From an uncultured Pseudomonadales bacterium (GTDB taxonomy: Bacteria; Pseudomonadota; Gammaproteobacteria; Pseudomonadales; Azotimanducaceae), in NCBI GenBank assembly GCA_951813515.1, contig OX638346.1:620001-684000 (forward strand): 64,000 nt of DNA, in the 5' to 3' direction. Numbering within the stretch: position 1 is the stretch's first letter; the number at the start of each line of letters is the position of its first letter. The position numbers and the translations under genes are program-made. Below the pieces are notes generated by a model. The model had not been told where the DNA came from. It made no database searches and worked only from the letters and a program-made list of their open reading frames with translations. Positions 36,374 through 46,478 of the stretch are shown in pieces.

Positions 36374-36859
36374 CTACGGTGCCGGGTCCGCGAACCTGAA
36401 ACGCTTCTCCTCGGGTGGATAGCAGAATCCGAAGTCCGCGCAGCCCTGGTACCCAATCGCCACTTCGATGTCGCCATCGCCCCGGTCGAGGATCGGTACG
36501 CGCACGGTGACCTCGCCGTAGTACACCTCCACGTCGCCGAAGAACTCGTCGGTCTTCGGTTCACCGTCGGGAATGACCGGGCTGCCGAGTACGCCGTCTT
36601 CACCCGAGAACGCGAACCGGTGCCGGTACAGGTAATAGCCGTCGGGCATGCGCCAGGCCGCGACCAGGAAGCCGTCTTCGGAAAGCTCAGCCGAAAGGGT
36701 AAAAGCCTGGTCGACTGCCAGGACTTCCTGCCGTTCCCGTTTCACGGCAAGCGGGTCAGGCCCCGATTTCAGTTCCGTTGCCGCGCGCGCGGACGGGCAC
36801 GCCAAGACGAAAGCCAGCAGTATGGTGGTTCCAGTTCGGCGCACAGGCATGCGTGCCAA
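36374..36859 (-). CDS. Stand-alone DsbD alpha-domain-like periplasmic protein
   Basis: The 161-aa protein has a signal peptide (LLAFVLACPSARA) and an immunoglobulin-like domain with GYYLYRHRF and the diagnostic GYQGCADFGFCYPP. The pair C140-x5-C146 matches Cys103/Cys109 of the E. coli DsbD N-terminal domain. The membrane and thioredoxin-like domains of DsbD are not encoded here. It may accept electrons from a separate CcdA/DsbD-like protein encoded elsewhere and pass them to periplasmic partners. It is divergent from the lipoprotein gene next to it. Confidence 0.85.
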   Translation of the reverse strand: MARMPVRRTGTTILLAFVLACPSARAATELKSGPDPLAVKRERQEVLAVDQAFTLSAELSEDGFLVAAWRMPDGYYLYRHRFAFSGEDGVLGSPVIPDGEPKTDEFFGDVEVYYGEVTVRVPILDRGDGDIEVAIGYQGCADFGFCYPPEEKRFRFADPAP

Positions 36860-36905
36860 TATGGCATCACCGAGACGCCAATTGAAGTGTTCTTCCCGCC
36901 GCTAT

Positions 36906-37622
36906 ATGTTCCGGTCCTTTCCGCCGTACGATCTACCGTTGGACCGATCCGTCCTGTTTCGAACCTGCCTGGCGCTGCTCGCCGTCGCGCTGCTCGCCGG
37001 CTGCCCGCAGAGGCCGCCGGTGGAAGTCGTCGAGCAAGCGGCCCCGACGCCTGTCGCCGAACCACCTGACGTCAACCCCATCCTGGACCGCGCGGAGGCC
37101 GCATTTTCCGAAGATCGATTGCTCGGCGCGCCGGACGATGCGCACGCACTGTACCTCGCGGTGCTCGAGATCGAACCCGACAATCCGGACGCCCTGTATG
37201 GCATCGAACGCATCACCGAGACGTTCATCCAGCGGGCGCGGGAGGCCATCCGCCAGGAGCGCTGGACAGTCGCGCGGCTCCTGCTCGAGCGGGCCGCGAT
37301 GGCCGATGCGAACCACCCTTCCCTGCCTTCCGCGAACACCCATCTGCAGCAGTTGCACAACGCCGAACGCCTGCAGTTGGACCTGTCCCGGGACAATGTG
37401 CGCGCGAGGGGCCAGGCCTCGGCTGACGCGTTGGCCCGTTTCGGTGTTCACGCACGCATGCCCAACGCGCGCGTTATCATCCGCGCCGGATCCGACGTCG
37501 AAGGGCGCTGGATTTACGCGCGGTTGAACGATGCTCGCGGCAACAGGCGAATCCGCGGCGAAATCGTGATCGGCTACCCGCCGCGCGTCGTTGTTTTCCT
37601 GCTGCCGGAGACGGCGCCCTAG
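36906..37622 (+). CDS. Lipoprotein with TPR-like helical repeats
   Basis: The 238-aa protein has a lipobox (LLAVALLAGC) after a short N-terminus, a Pro-rich linker, and helical segments that look like TPR motifs (ALYLAVLEIEPDNPDALYGIERI and RWTVARLLLERAAMADANHPSL). The C-terminal part is a small beta domain (ARVIIRAGSDVEGRWIYARL). The start at ATG 36906 was chosen because it places the lipobox near the N-terminus. It precedes the DUF2333 gene by 27 nt, so an operon is likely. Envelope location expected; function unknown. Confidence 0.8.
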   Translation: MFRSFPPYDLPLDRSVLFRTCLALLAVALLAGCPQRPPVEVVEQAAPTPVAEPPDVNPILDRAEAAFSEDRLLGAPDDAHALYLAVLEIEPDNPDALYGIERITETFIQRAREAIRQERWTVARLLLERAAMADANHPSLPSANTHLQQLHNAERLQLDLSRDNVRARGQASADALARFGVHARMPNARVIIRAGSDVEGRWIYARLNDARGNRRIRGEIVIGYPPRVVVFLLPETAP

Positions 37623-37649
37623 GACGCGCTCGTTCTCCAAGGAGGCAAG

Positions 37650-38681
37650 TTGAACTGGAAATTCTGGCAGGCCAGCCCGGAGACGTCTGCGCAGGCGAAC
37701 TGGGTTGCGCGCGCCGTGGGGATCGCCGTCGGCGCGTACCTGCTCATCGTCGCGTTCTTCTGGTGGTGGTGGGACGCAGAGCCGGACACCTTCGACGTGG
37801 TGGAAGTCGCGCGCGAGGCTGCGAACGCATCAGGCGAAGACCTCGTCACCGGCGCCATCACGACCTCCACGCTCATCCGCATGGGCGAGATCCTGCTCGA
37901 CAAGCGGGGTGGCTACCTCGCGAACGACCTGTTCCCGCCCAGCGTGTGGATGGACAACGTGCCGAACTGGGAGTTCGGCGTCATCGTGCAGATGCGGGAC
38001 ATGAGCCGCGTCATGCGGGCCGACCTGAGCCGCTCGCAGAGCCAGTCCACCGAGGATCCCGACCTTTCACTCGCGGAGGGCAAGTTCTTCTTCAACAACG
38101 ACAGCTGGATATTCCCGCGAACCGAGGATGAGTACCACGACGGCGTGGAGTACCTGCAGGGCTACAGAGCGCGCCTCTCCGACGCGGACCGGCCGGAGGC
38201 GCAGTTCTACGCCCGCGCCGACAACCTGCGTGCCTGGCTGACCGCCGTCGAAACGCGGCTCGGCAGCCTGTCGCAGCGGCTATCCGCTAGCGTCGGCAAG
38301 CGGCAGCTCGATGTGGGCCTGGCGGGCGACCGAGCGGCGGCGCAGTCAACGCCGACGCCGTCCGACGCGGCACTGCAGACAAGCTGGTTCGAAATCGACG
38401 ACGTGTTCTACGAAGCCCGCGGCCAGGCGTGGGCGCTGCTGCACATGCTGCGCGCCGTGGAGCGCGATTTCGCCGAGGTGCTGGAGGACAAGAACGCCCG
38501 CGTCAGCCTGCTGCAGATCGTGCGCGAACTCGAGGGCACGCAGAAGACGATCTGGAGTCCCATGATCCTGAACGGCACGGGTTTCGGCTTCACGGCGAAC
38601 CATTCGCTGGTCATGGCGTCGTACATTTCGCGCGCCAACGCGGCGATCATCGACCTGCGGGCGCTGCTGGCACAGGGCTGA
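37650..38681 (+). CDS. DUF2333 family inner-membrane protein
   Basis: The 343-aa protein has one N-terminal transmembrane helix (AVGIAVGAYLLIVAFFWWWW) and a large periplasmic region with conserved patterns (RGGYLANDLFPPSVWMDNVPNWEFGV, LREL-like helices, NGTGFGFTANHSLVMASYISRANAA). The start is a TTG at 37650 with a textbook AAGGAGG five nucleotides upstream. DUF2333 is restricted mainly to gammaproteobacteria and has no known function. It forms a pair with the lipoprotein gene upstream. Confidence 0.88.
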   Translation: MNWKFWQASPETSAQANWVARAVGIAVGAYLLIVAFFWWWWDAEPDTFDVVEVAREAANASGEDLVTGAITTSTLIRMGEILLDKRGGYLANDLFPPSVWMDNVPNWEFGVIVQMRDMSRVMRADLSRSQSQSTEDPDLSLAEGKFFFNNDSWIFPRTEDEYHDGVEYLQGYRARLSDADRPEAQFYARADNLRAWLTAVETRLGSLSQRLSASVGKRQLDVGLAGDRAAAQSTPTPSDAALQTSWFEIDDVFYEARGQAWALLHMLRAVERDFAEVLEDKNARVSLLQIVRELEGTQKTIWSPMILNGTGFGFTANHSLVMASYISRANAAIIDLRALLAQG

Positions 38682-38725
38682 GCGTTGGCTTCGGGTCTCA
38701 GTCTTGTGTTTTGGAGGCAAGAATA

Positions 38726-38947
38726 GTGAGTCAATGCGGCGGTGCAGCAAACAAGAATCTGCCAGAGGAAGGCGGGATTTGGTCCGTCTACAAGGAACCG
38801 CTCGATTCCTGCTGCGGTGACTCGGGCAATGACGGCGACGAGACTGAGACAGATCCCATCCTGTCCCTTCACGGCCTGGGCAAGGACATCTGGGCGGACG
38901 AGGAAGCCGATGATTACGTGCGGCGTCTTCGGGGAGAGTGGCGGTGA
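38726..38947 (+). CDS. Small antitoxin-like protein (73 aa)
   Basis: A GTG start at 38726 with GGAGG eight nucleotides upstream opens a 73-aa acidic protein. Its C-terminus, GLGKDIWADEEADDYVRRLR, resembles the end of many small antitoxins of PIN-toxin modules. It contains a CC pair (DSCCGD) of unknown meaning. A frame starting at GTG 38944 overlaps its stop by 4 nt (38944-39252, 102 aa), but that sequence has no PIN motifs and looks degenerate. So the antitoxin may be an orphan. Confidence 0.55.
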   Translation: MSQCGGAANKNLPEEGGIWSVYKEPLDSCCGDSGNDGDETETDPILSLHGLGKDIWADEEADDYVRRLRGEWR

Positions 38948-39288
38948 GTCATCGCCAACCGCCAACCCCAGCGCCCAGAAAAGAGCTTGACAGGCGACTC
39001 GACCGTATCCTCAAGCAAGGGTCCAATAGCACATCCGCAAGGGATACGTCGCCGGAGAGGCTGAGACTTCAGGCACAAGCTCGACGCGACATCGCAAGGT
39101 CCAACTTTGGGTGCTCCTCGCGCTTGTTCGAGACCGCGCCTTCGGTATCATGTCGCGCCCAATCGACCCATAGCGATACACCGTGCGCCGAGCGTGGCGC
39201 CGGTTGGTCCGCCATCGCCGCGCGCGGCGGCCCCGAGTCGGCGGAACGCTAGCGGTCCATCATAGAGAATCAACGTTTAAGGGGAACC
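38948..39288 (+). other. Stretch without a recognisable gene
   Basis: Apart from the coupled frame 38944-39252, which has composition and motifs of non-coding DNA, nothing was recognised. The promoter of the pyrophosphatase gene should lie at the right end. Confidence 0.4.
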
Positions 39289-41325
<2,037 letters not shown>

Positions 41326-41379
41326 GTGTAAGGCGCGGCCGTTCAGGAGCGCGCCGCTTATCCCGGCACCGGTGAAGGC

Positions 41380-41591
41380 TCACGCACTCTCGAAGTCGTG
41401 CCACTCGAGCCCCAGTTGTCTTGTGGCACTGCGAATAGTCCCGGTCTTCAAGTCGCGCCCACCCCAGTCGGGAGGACAGTATCGCGTCCGGATCGAGGAT
41501 TGATCCACTTTCGATGCGATCCACCACCTCGGCGTTTCCGCTCCTGACAACCGAGGGACGCTAACTTCCGAGCGACCTCACGATAGGTCAC
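41380..41591 (-). pseudogene. hicA: HicA toxin with a one-base frameshift
   Basis: From a GTG at 41591 (overlapping the hicB stop by 4 nt) the frame reads TYREVARKLASLGC and the RNA-binding GSHRKWINPRSGR, then stops. In another frame the typical HicA end follows: DWGGRDLKTGTIR and RQLGLEWHDF. Total length is 212 nt, one short of a 70-aa gene, and the break is near 41461-41475. The catalytic-type histidine in GSHRKW is intact, but translation would miss the C-terminus. Genuine inactivation or a sequencing error are both possible. Confidence 0.85.
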
Positions 41592-41842
41592 GGGGCCGAA
41601 ACGACAGTTTCAAACCATATTGGCTCTTGTGATGATGGAAGCCAGGTACTGCGAGGCAGTGGACGTCCCAAGTCCTCGTACAGCTCGACGACTGCCGCAA
41701 GCGCATCCTTGACGTTGCTGAGCGCTTCAGCGACAGAGTCCCCTTCGGTCACCAACTCTGGCAGCAGCGGAGACGTTACGGTGTACCCACCCTCCGCCTG
41801 CGGCGTCAACACGAGAGGAAGCTTGTAGTTCATTTTCGGCAC
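41588..41842 (-). CDS. hicB: HicB-type antitoxin
   Basis: The 84-aa protein has the HicB RNase-H-like partial fold: an N-terminal strand (LPLVLTPQAEGGYTVTSPLLPELVTEGDSVAEAL) and a helix with DALAAVVELYED. The C-terminal DNA-binding domain of longer HicB proteins is absent. It lies upstream of the broken hicA with a 4-nt overlap. Confidence 0.88.
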   Translation of the reverse strand: MPKMNYKLPLVLTPQAEGGYTVTSPLLPELVTEGDSVAEALSNVKDALAAVVELYEDLGRPLPRSTWLPSSQEPIWFETVVSAP

Positions 41843-42005
41843 ACTTCGGCACGATGAGAAACAGACCCATCGTGGTTGTCTCGGGACCGAATTTCAAGCG
41901 ACGCCCTATCGCATAGCCTCCGCATATCCCGGTTGGGCGCGGCGAAAACCGATGGTGGCAAGGAAGCCATCAACGTCCCGAGGGCCGCGCATCCCGCCTG
42001 ACCAG

Positions 42006-42887
42006 TCAACCCCGGTACGGTGCCATGTCCATCCCCGGATACCTCGCGCTGACGCCGGCGATGGTTTCCTCCGTCCAGTAGGGGTGTTTCGGCGGCGGGA
42101 AGCCGAGCAGTTCGCGTTCCGCCGGCGTCGCCCGTTCCATCCACCGCCGGAACTCCGGTTTCACGCCGTGCGCGGACCAGCCGACGATGCCGAGCCACTT
42201 CCACGCTGCCGGGGCATAGGTGATGAACTGCGCGATACGTCCCCCATCGGCCTTGAACGTCGTGCCGCGGTGGAACGTTCGCATGCTGTAGATGAAGAGC
42301 GACCCCGCCGGGACGATGATCCTGCGTTCGTTGTCGAAGATCTCCGGCCGCTCTTCACGGCGGCGGTAGACGCCGGGCCAGCGGATCTTCTCCGGGTAGT
42401 GGCGCCACGAACACACCGCAGTGGGCGCAAGTTCCGCTGTCACCTCCGTGTAGTAGACGAGGTAGGCCGTCTGCCAGTATTCCGGGAGATCGGGAGGATA
42501 GGCGAGCGTGTGGTTGGCGAAATCGCAGTGCATGGCCTGGTCCCGATCCAGATCCGACCCCCTGTACTTGGCATGCAGGTGCGACTGCTCGCAATAGATG
42601 TCGTTATGGCCGACGTTCTCAGCGGCGAATCGGCGCAGCTCCGGGTGCATCGTAATGGCATTGAGGCGGTCGCCACGGTAGGGGAACACCGTGGTCGGCG
42701 CGCGGCTCTGGCTCGGAAACACCGGCGCGGGACGCGTCGGGTCTTCGCAGTATTCCACCCAGCCGGGAAGAACTTCGCGCAGGTCGTCCAACGCGCCGGT
42801 CAACTCCTCCTCGTCGAGAAAGTTATCGACTACCGCGTACCCGTGCTCCCGGTAGTGGGCAGCATGTGCCTCGGTGATCTTCGACAC
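42006..42887 (-). CDS. Phytanoyl-CoA dioxygenase (PhyH) family protein
   Basis: The 293-aa protein fits the Fe(II)/2-oxoglutarate-dependent PhyH family: HxD at H120/D122 (AMHCDF), distal H206 in RTFHRGT and the 2-oxoglutarate arginine around R217 (GGRIAQF). The N-terminal helix and YREHGYAVVDNFLDEEEL match family members. It hydroxylates a small molecule or lipid side chain, unspecified. It lies 12 nt downstream of the membrane PH-domain-like gene and may share its transcript. Confidence 0.9.
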   Translation of the reverse strand: MSKITEAHAAHYREHGYAVVDNFLDEEELTGALDDLREVLPGWVEYCEDPTRPAPVFPSQSRAPTTVFPYRGDRLNAITMHPELRRFAAENVGHNDIYCEQSHLHAKYRGSDLDRDQAMHCDFANHTLAYPPDLPEYWQTAYLVYYTEVTAELAPTAVCSWRHYPEKIRWPGVYRRREERPEIFDNERRIIVPAGSLFIYSMRTFHRGTTFKADGGRIAQFITYAPAAWKWLGIVGWSAHGVKPEFRRWMERATPAERELLGFPPPKHPYWTEETIAGVSARYPGMDMAPYRG

Positions 42888-42899
42888 GCCTAGGAACTG

Positions 42900-43376
42900 C
42901 TATCGCGCCATCTCGGCATTTCCCGACGCGGTGGCTGCCAGGAAACCGTCGACATCCCTGGGTGTGACCCACATGGTGTCGTCCCTGCACCCGCCGAGTC
43001 TGTAGTAGATACGGATTCCGCGTGTCCCCAGCAAATTGAGCACGTATCGGGACTTCGGGCCTTCAAGGCGTATCCTCGAGATCGACTCGAGTTCGATGCG
43101 TCGGCAGGCCGGTCCCACGTGTATGTGGAGGACACCGTCCACGACCCGATATTTCGTGCTCAGCGTCGTGTAACCGATGATGACCACCGTCGCAGCGGCC
43201 AACGCCTGTCCCAGTCCCGCTACGGATACGCCAACGTACGGCACTACAAGGTCGGGAGACGTCAGGGTGAGAGAGGCGAAGATTCCGGCAAAGACCAGGA
43301 TCGCAAAAACCGGGGGCACAAAAGTCATGCTGAACACCGCCGGTTCCGGGCTTGCGCCCTCAGCTTCAATTGCCAT
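42900..43376 (-). CDS. Small membrane protein with PH-like domain
   Basis: The 158-aa protein has two hydrophobic helices (FAILVFAGIFASLTL and an Ala/Gly-rich AALGQALAAATVVIIGY-like segment), followed by a cytoplasmic region, TKYRVVDGVLHIHVGPACRRIELESISRIRLE, resembling bacterial PH (bPH) domains. Function unknown. It is upstream of the PhyH gene on the same strand. Confidence 0.65.
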   Translation of the reverse strand: MAIEAEGASPEPAVFSMTFVPPVFAILVFAGIFASLTLTSPDLVVPYVGVSVAGLGQALAAATVVIIGYTTLSTKYRVVDGVLHIHVGPACRRIELESISRIRLEGPKSRYVLNLLGTRGIRIYYRLGGCRDDTMWVTPRDVDGFLAATASGNAEMAR

Positions 43377-43519
43377 CGCTGTTCCGAGTTGCTACTGGTT
43401 CGTTGACGTCCCCGATGAACTTACGTCCCGCAGCGCGGTTTGTCGAGAACGCACTTACCAACTTTACGCGCGCTCCATATCGCCGCAAACTCCGGCGTAA
43501 CGCCTTTCGGTAGGGACCC

Positions 43520-45433
43520 ATGCAGGACGACACCGACAACCCATCGGCACCCGAACCGACGGGTGAACGCCTCACCCAGTTTCAACTGCTCGCCTCACGG
43601 CGGCTGCTGCCGCTGTTCGTCACCCAGTTCCTGGGCGCGTTCAACGACAACCTGTTCAAGGCGGCGTTGATGGTCCTGTTCGTCTACGGCGGCCTCGTCG
43701 CCGAAGACCGCACGGACCTCGCGGTCAACGCCGCCGCGGCGCTTTTCGTCCTGCCGTTCTTCCTCTTCTCGGCGACCGCCGGAGAACTGTCCGACAAGTA
43801 CGAGAAGTCGCGACTCATCCAGTTCGTCAAGATCAGCGAGATCTGCGTCGCCTTCCTCGCCGGCGTATCGCTGTATTTCAACAACCTGACGCTGATGCTG
43901 GTCGTGCTGTTCCTGTTCGGATTGCAATCGACTTTCTTCGGCCCGCTCAAGTTCTCGATCCTGCCGCAACACCTGCACCAGACCGAACTCGTCGGCGGCA
44001 ACGCCATGATCGAGATGGGCACGTTCGTCGCGATTCTTCTCGGCACGCTGATCGGCGCCAGCATTGGCGGCATGGGCCAAGTCACCGCATGGCTGTTCGT
44101 GCTGGTGCTGGCGGTGGCCGTGGTCGGCTGGCTCGCGAGCCGTCACATTCCCGTCGCTCCCGCCAGCGCGCCGGAACAGCGCGTGAACTGGAATCTTTTC
44201 ACCGCCACCTTGCGCCTGATCGGGCTTGCGCGGGAGAACCGGGCGGTTTTTCTCTCAATCCTTGGCATTTCCTGGTTCTGGCTCATCGGGGGCGTCTACC
44301 TCGCGCAGATCCCGAATCTCACGCGGGACTACCTGTCGGGCGGCCCCGGCGTCGTCACGCTGATCCTCGCCGTGTTCACCGTCGCGATCGGCACCGGCTC
44401 GTTGATCTGCGAACGCCTCTCGGGACGCAGGATCGAGATCGGCCTGGTGCCGGTCGCCGCCTTCGGCATCAGCGTCACGGGTATCGAAGTCTATTTCTCC
44501 ATCACCGCCATCGACGCCACCGGCCTGCGCGGCGTCTCGGCCTTCCTGGCGGGCGACGGGAGTCTTCGGGTGCTGTTCGGACTGCTCTTGACCGGCATCT
44601 TCGGCGGCATGTACGTGGTGCCGTTGATGGCGTTCATCCAGGCGCGCACCCCCGAAGATCGGCGCGCGCGCATCATCGCGGCGGCGAACATCCTCAACTC
44701 CGCTTTCATGGTGGTGGGCGCCGTGCTCGCCATCGCCTGGCTCACCGTACTGGACCGCACGATCCCGGAACTGTTCCTGATGCTCGCGGTGATCAACATC
44801 GGCGTCGCGGTCTACATCTTCAACCGGGTGCCGGAGTTCTCCATGCGCTTCATCGTGTGGCTGCTGTCGCACACCATGTACCGCGTGACCCACCGCGGGC
44901 TTGAGCGCATTCCCGAGAGAGGCGGCGCCATCATCGTCTGCAACCACGTGAGCTACGTCGACGCGCTGCTGCTGGCCGGCGCAGTGCGGCGGCCCATCCG
45001 CTTCATCATGTTCAAGCCGATCTACGAGACGCCGGTGCTGAACTTCGTCTTCCGCACCGGGCGCGCCATCCCCATCGTCGGCCGGCGCAGCGACGAGGCG
45101 ACTTACGAGGCGGCGTTCCGGCAGATCCGGGAAGGCCTGGCGGACGGTGACCTGCTGTGCATCTTCCCGGAGGGCAAGCTGACCCACGACGGCGAGATCG
45201 ACGCGTTCCGGCCCGGCATCGAGCGCATTCTGCGGGAGACCCCGGTGCCGGTGGTCCCCATGGCGCTGCGCGGCCTCTGGGGCAGCTTCTTCAGTCACCA
45301 TGGCGGCATATTCCGTGATCCGAAGCGCTTCTGGAGCCGGGTGGAGATCGTCGCCGGAGACCCGGTGGCGCCGCAGGCGAGCGCCAGCGAACTGCGCGAA
45401 GAAGTCCTGACGCTACGCGGCGAGTTCGCCTGA
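43520..45433 (+). CDS. MFS transporter-PlsC acyltransferase fusion (LplT/Aas-like)
   Basis: The 637-aa protein joins an MFS domain (about 20-440, including FVTQFLGAFNDNLFKAALM, typical of the lysophospholipid flippase LplT) to a PlsC-type acyltransferase with H476-x4-D481 (NHVSYVD) and FPEGKLTHDG. It probably flips lysophospholipids inward and re-acylates them. The acyl-ACP synthetase domain found in E. coli Aas and in longer fusions is missing here. The ATG at 43520 has AGGGA upstream. The gene converges on the gap genes. Confidence 0.9.
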   Translation: MQDDTDNPSAPEPTGERLTQFQLLASRRLLPLFVTQFLGAFNDNLFKAALMVLFVYGGLVAEDRTDLAVNAAAALFVLPFFLFSATAGELSDKYEKSRLIQFVKISEICVAFLAGVSLYFNNLTLMLVVLFLFGLQSTFFGPLKFSILPQHLHQTELVGGNAMIEMGTFVAILLGTLIGASIGGMGQVTAWLFVLVLAVAVVGWLASRHIPVAPASAPEQRVNWNLFTATLRLIGLARENRAVFLSILGISWFWLIGGVYLAQIPNLTRDYLSGGPGVVTLILAVFTVAIGTGSLICERLSGRRIEIGLVPVAAFGISVTGIEVYFSITAIDATGLRGVSAFLAGDGSLRVLFGLLLTGIFGGMYVVPLMAFIQARTPEDRRARIIAAANILNSAFMVVGAVLAIAWLTVLDRTIPELFLMLAVINIGVAVYIFNRVPEFSMRFIVWLLSHTMYRVTHRGLERIPERGGAIIVCNHVSYVDALLLAGAVRRPIRFIMFKPIYETPVLNFVFRTGRAIPIVGRRSDEATYEAAFRQIREGLADGDLLCIFPEGKLTHDGEIDAFRPGIERILRETPVPVVPMALRGLWGSFFSHHGGIFRDPKRFWSRVEIVAGDPVAPQASASELREEVLTLRGEFA

Positions 45434-45443
45434 GTTCAGGCAG

Positions 45444-45465
45444 CGGGGCGAAGCTGGACGCCCCG
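45444..45465. terminator. Hairpin between convergent genes
   Basis: CGGGGCG (45444-45450) pairs with CGCCCCG (45459-45465) around an 8-nt loop between the acyltransferase-fusion stop and the gap stop. No T-run, so strength is uncertain; it may act in both directions. Confidence 0.4.
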
Positions 45466-45476
45466 GGTCACGCCTG

Positions 45477-46478
45477 TCAGTCCAACTCCCCCATCATCGC
45501 GAGCAGGTCGCAGACGCGGTTCGAATAGCCCCACTCGTTGTCGTACCAGCTCAGCGCTTTCAGGAAACGTCCGCCGGAAACCTGGGTGAACGAGGCATCG
45601 TAGATCGATGAGTGCGGGTTGCCGATGATGTCAGAGGAAACCACCGGTTCGCGGGTGAATTCCAGGACGTTGCGCAGGCGCGGGGAGTCGGCGGCGGCCT
45701 GCAACGCCTCGTGCACGCTCTCGATGCTCGCCGGTTGCTCGAGTTCGACGAACAGGTCCACCACCGAACCGTCCGGCACCGGCACACGGGAGGCGATGCC
45801 GTCCAGACGTCCCTTCAGTTCCGGCAGGACTTCCCCCACGGCCCTGGCAGCGCCGGTGGAAGTGGGAATGATGTTCTCCGCCGCCGCGCGGCTGCGGCGC
45901 CAGTCGGAGTGGGGCACATCGGCCAGGCTCTGGTCGTTGGTGTAGGCGTGCACCGTGTTGATCACTCCTTCCCGAATGCCAAAGCCGTCATTGATGACCT
46001 TGGCAACCGGCGCGAGGCAATTGGTGGTGCAGCTCGCGTTGGAAACAATGCGGTGCCCATCCTCGAGCTCGTCCTCGTTGACACCGAGTACGACCGTCAG
46101 GTCGACAGGGTCCTTTGCAGGGACAGTGAGCACCGCCCGCTTCGCGCCCGCCTCGAGATGCATCGCGACCAGGTCCCGGGTGACGAAAACGCCGGTGGAC
46201 TCGACCACGGCGTCGACACCCAGATCTCCCCACGGCAAACGTCGGGGATCCCGCTCCTGGACCATGCGGGCGCGCGTGTGCGGCGTCACGAGTTCGCCGT
46301 CCTCCATGGCGACACCGCCCTCGAAGCGGCCCATCACCGTGTCGTAGTTGAGCAGATAGGCCAGCGCATCGTGATCGAACAGGTCGTTGATCGCGACGAT
46401 CTCGATGTCGTCGGTGGCTTCGGCAATGCGAAACACGGCCCGACCGATCCGTCCGAATCCGTTGATGGCGACACGCAT
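45477..46478 (-). CDS. gap: Glyceraldehyde-3-phosphate dehydrogenase
   Basis: The 333-aa enzyme has the NAD-binding INGFGRIGRAV, the catalytic SNASCTTNCLAP with C150, H177 in NTVHAYT, and the phosphate-site region RRSRAAAENIIPTSTGAA. It oxidises glyceraldehyde 3-phosphate in glycolysis, or reverses it. It starts within the stop codon of the upstream paralog (TGATG, 1-nt overlap), so translation is coupled. All key residues are present. Confidence 0.96.
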   Translation of the reverse strand: MRVAINGFGRIGRAVFRIAEATDDIEIVAINDLFDHDALAYLLNYDTVMGRFEGGVAMEDGELVTPHTRARMVQERDPRRLPWGDLGVDAVVESTGVFVTRDLVAMHLEAGAKRAVLTVPAKDPVDLTVVLGVNEDELEDGHRIVSNASCTTNCLAPVAKVINDGFGIREGVINTVHAYTNDQSLADVPHSDWRRSRAAAENIIPTSTGAARAVGEVLPELKGRLDGIASRVPVPDGSVVDLFVELEQPASIESVHEALQAAADSPRLRNVLEFTREPVVSSDIIGNPHSSIYDASFTQVSGGRFLKALSWYDNEWGYSNRVCDLLAMMGELD

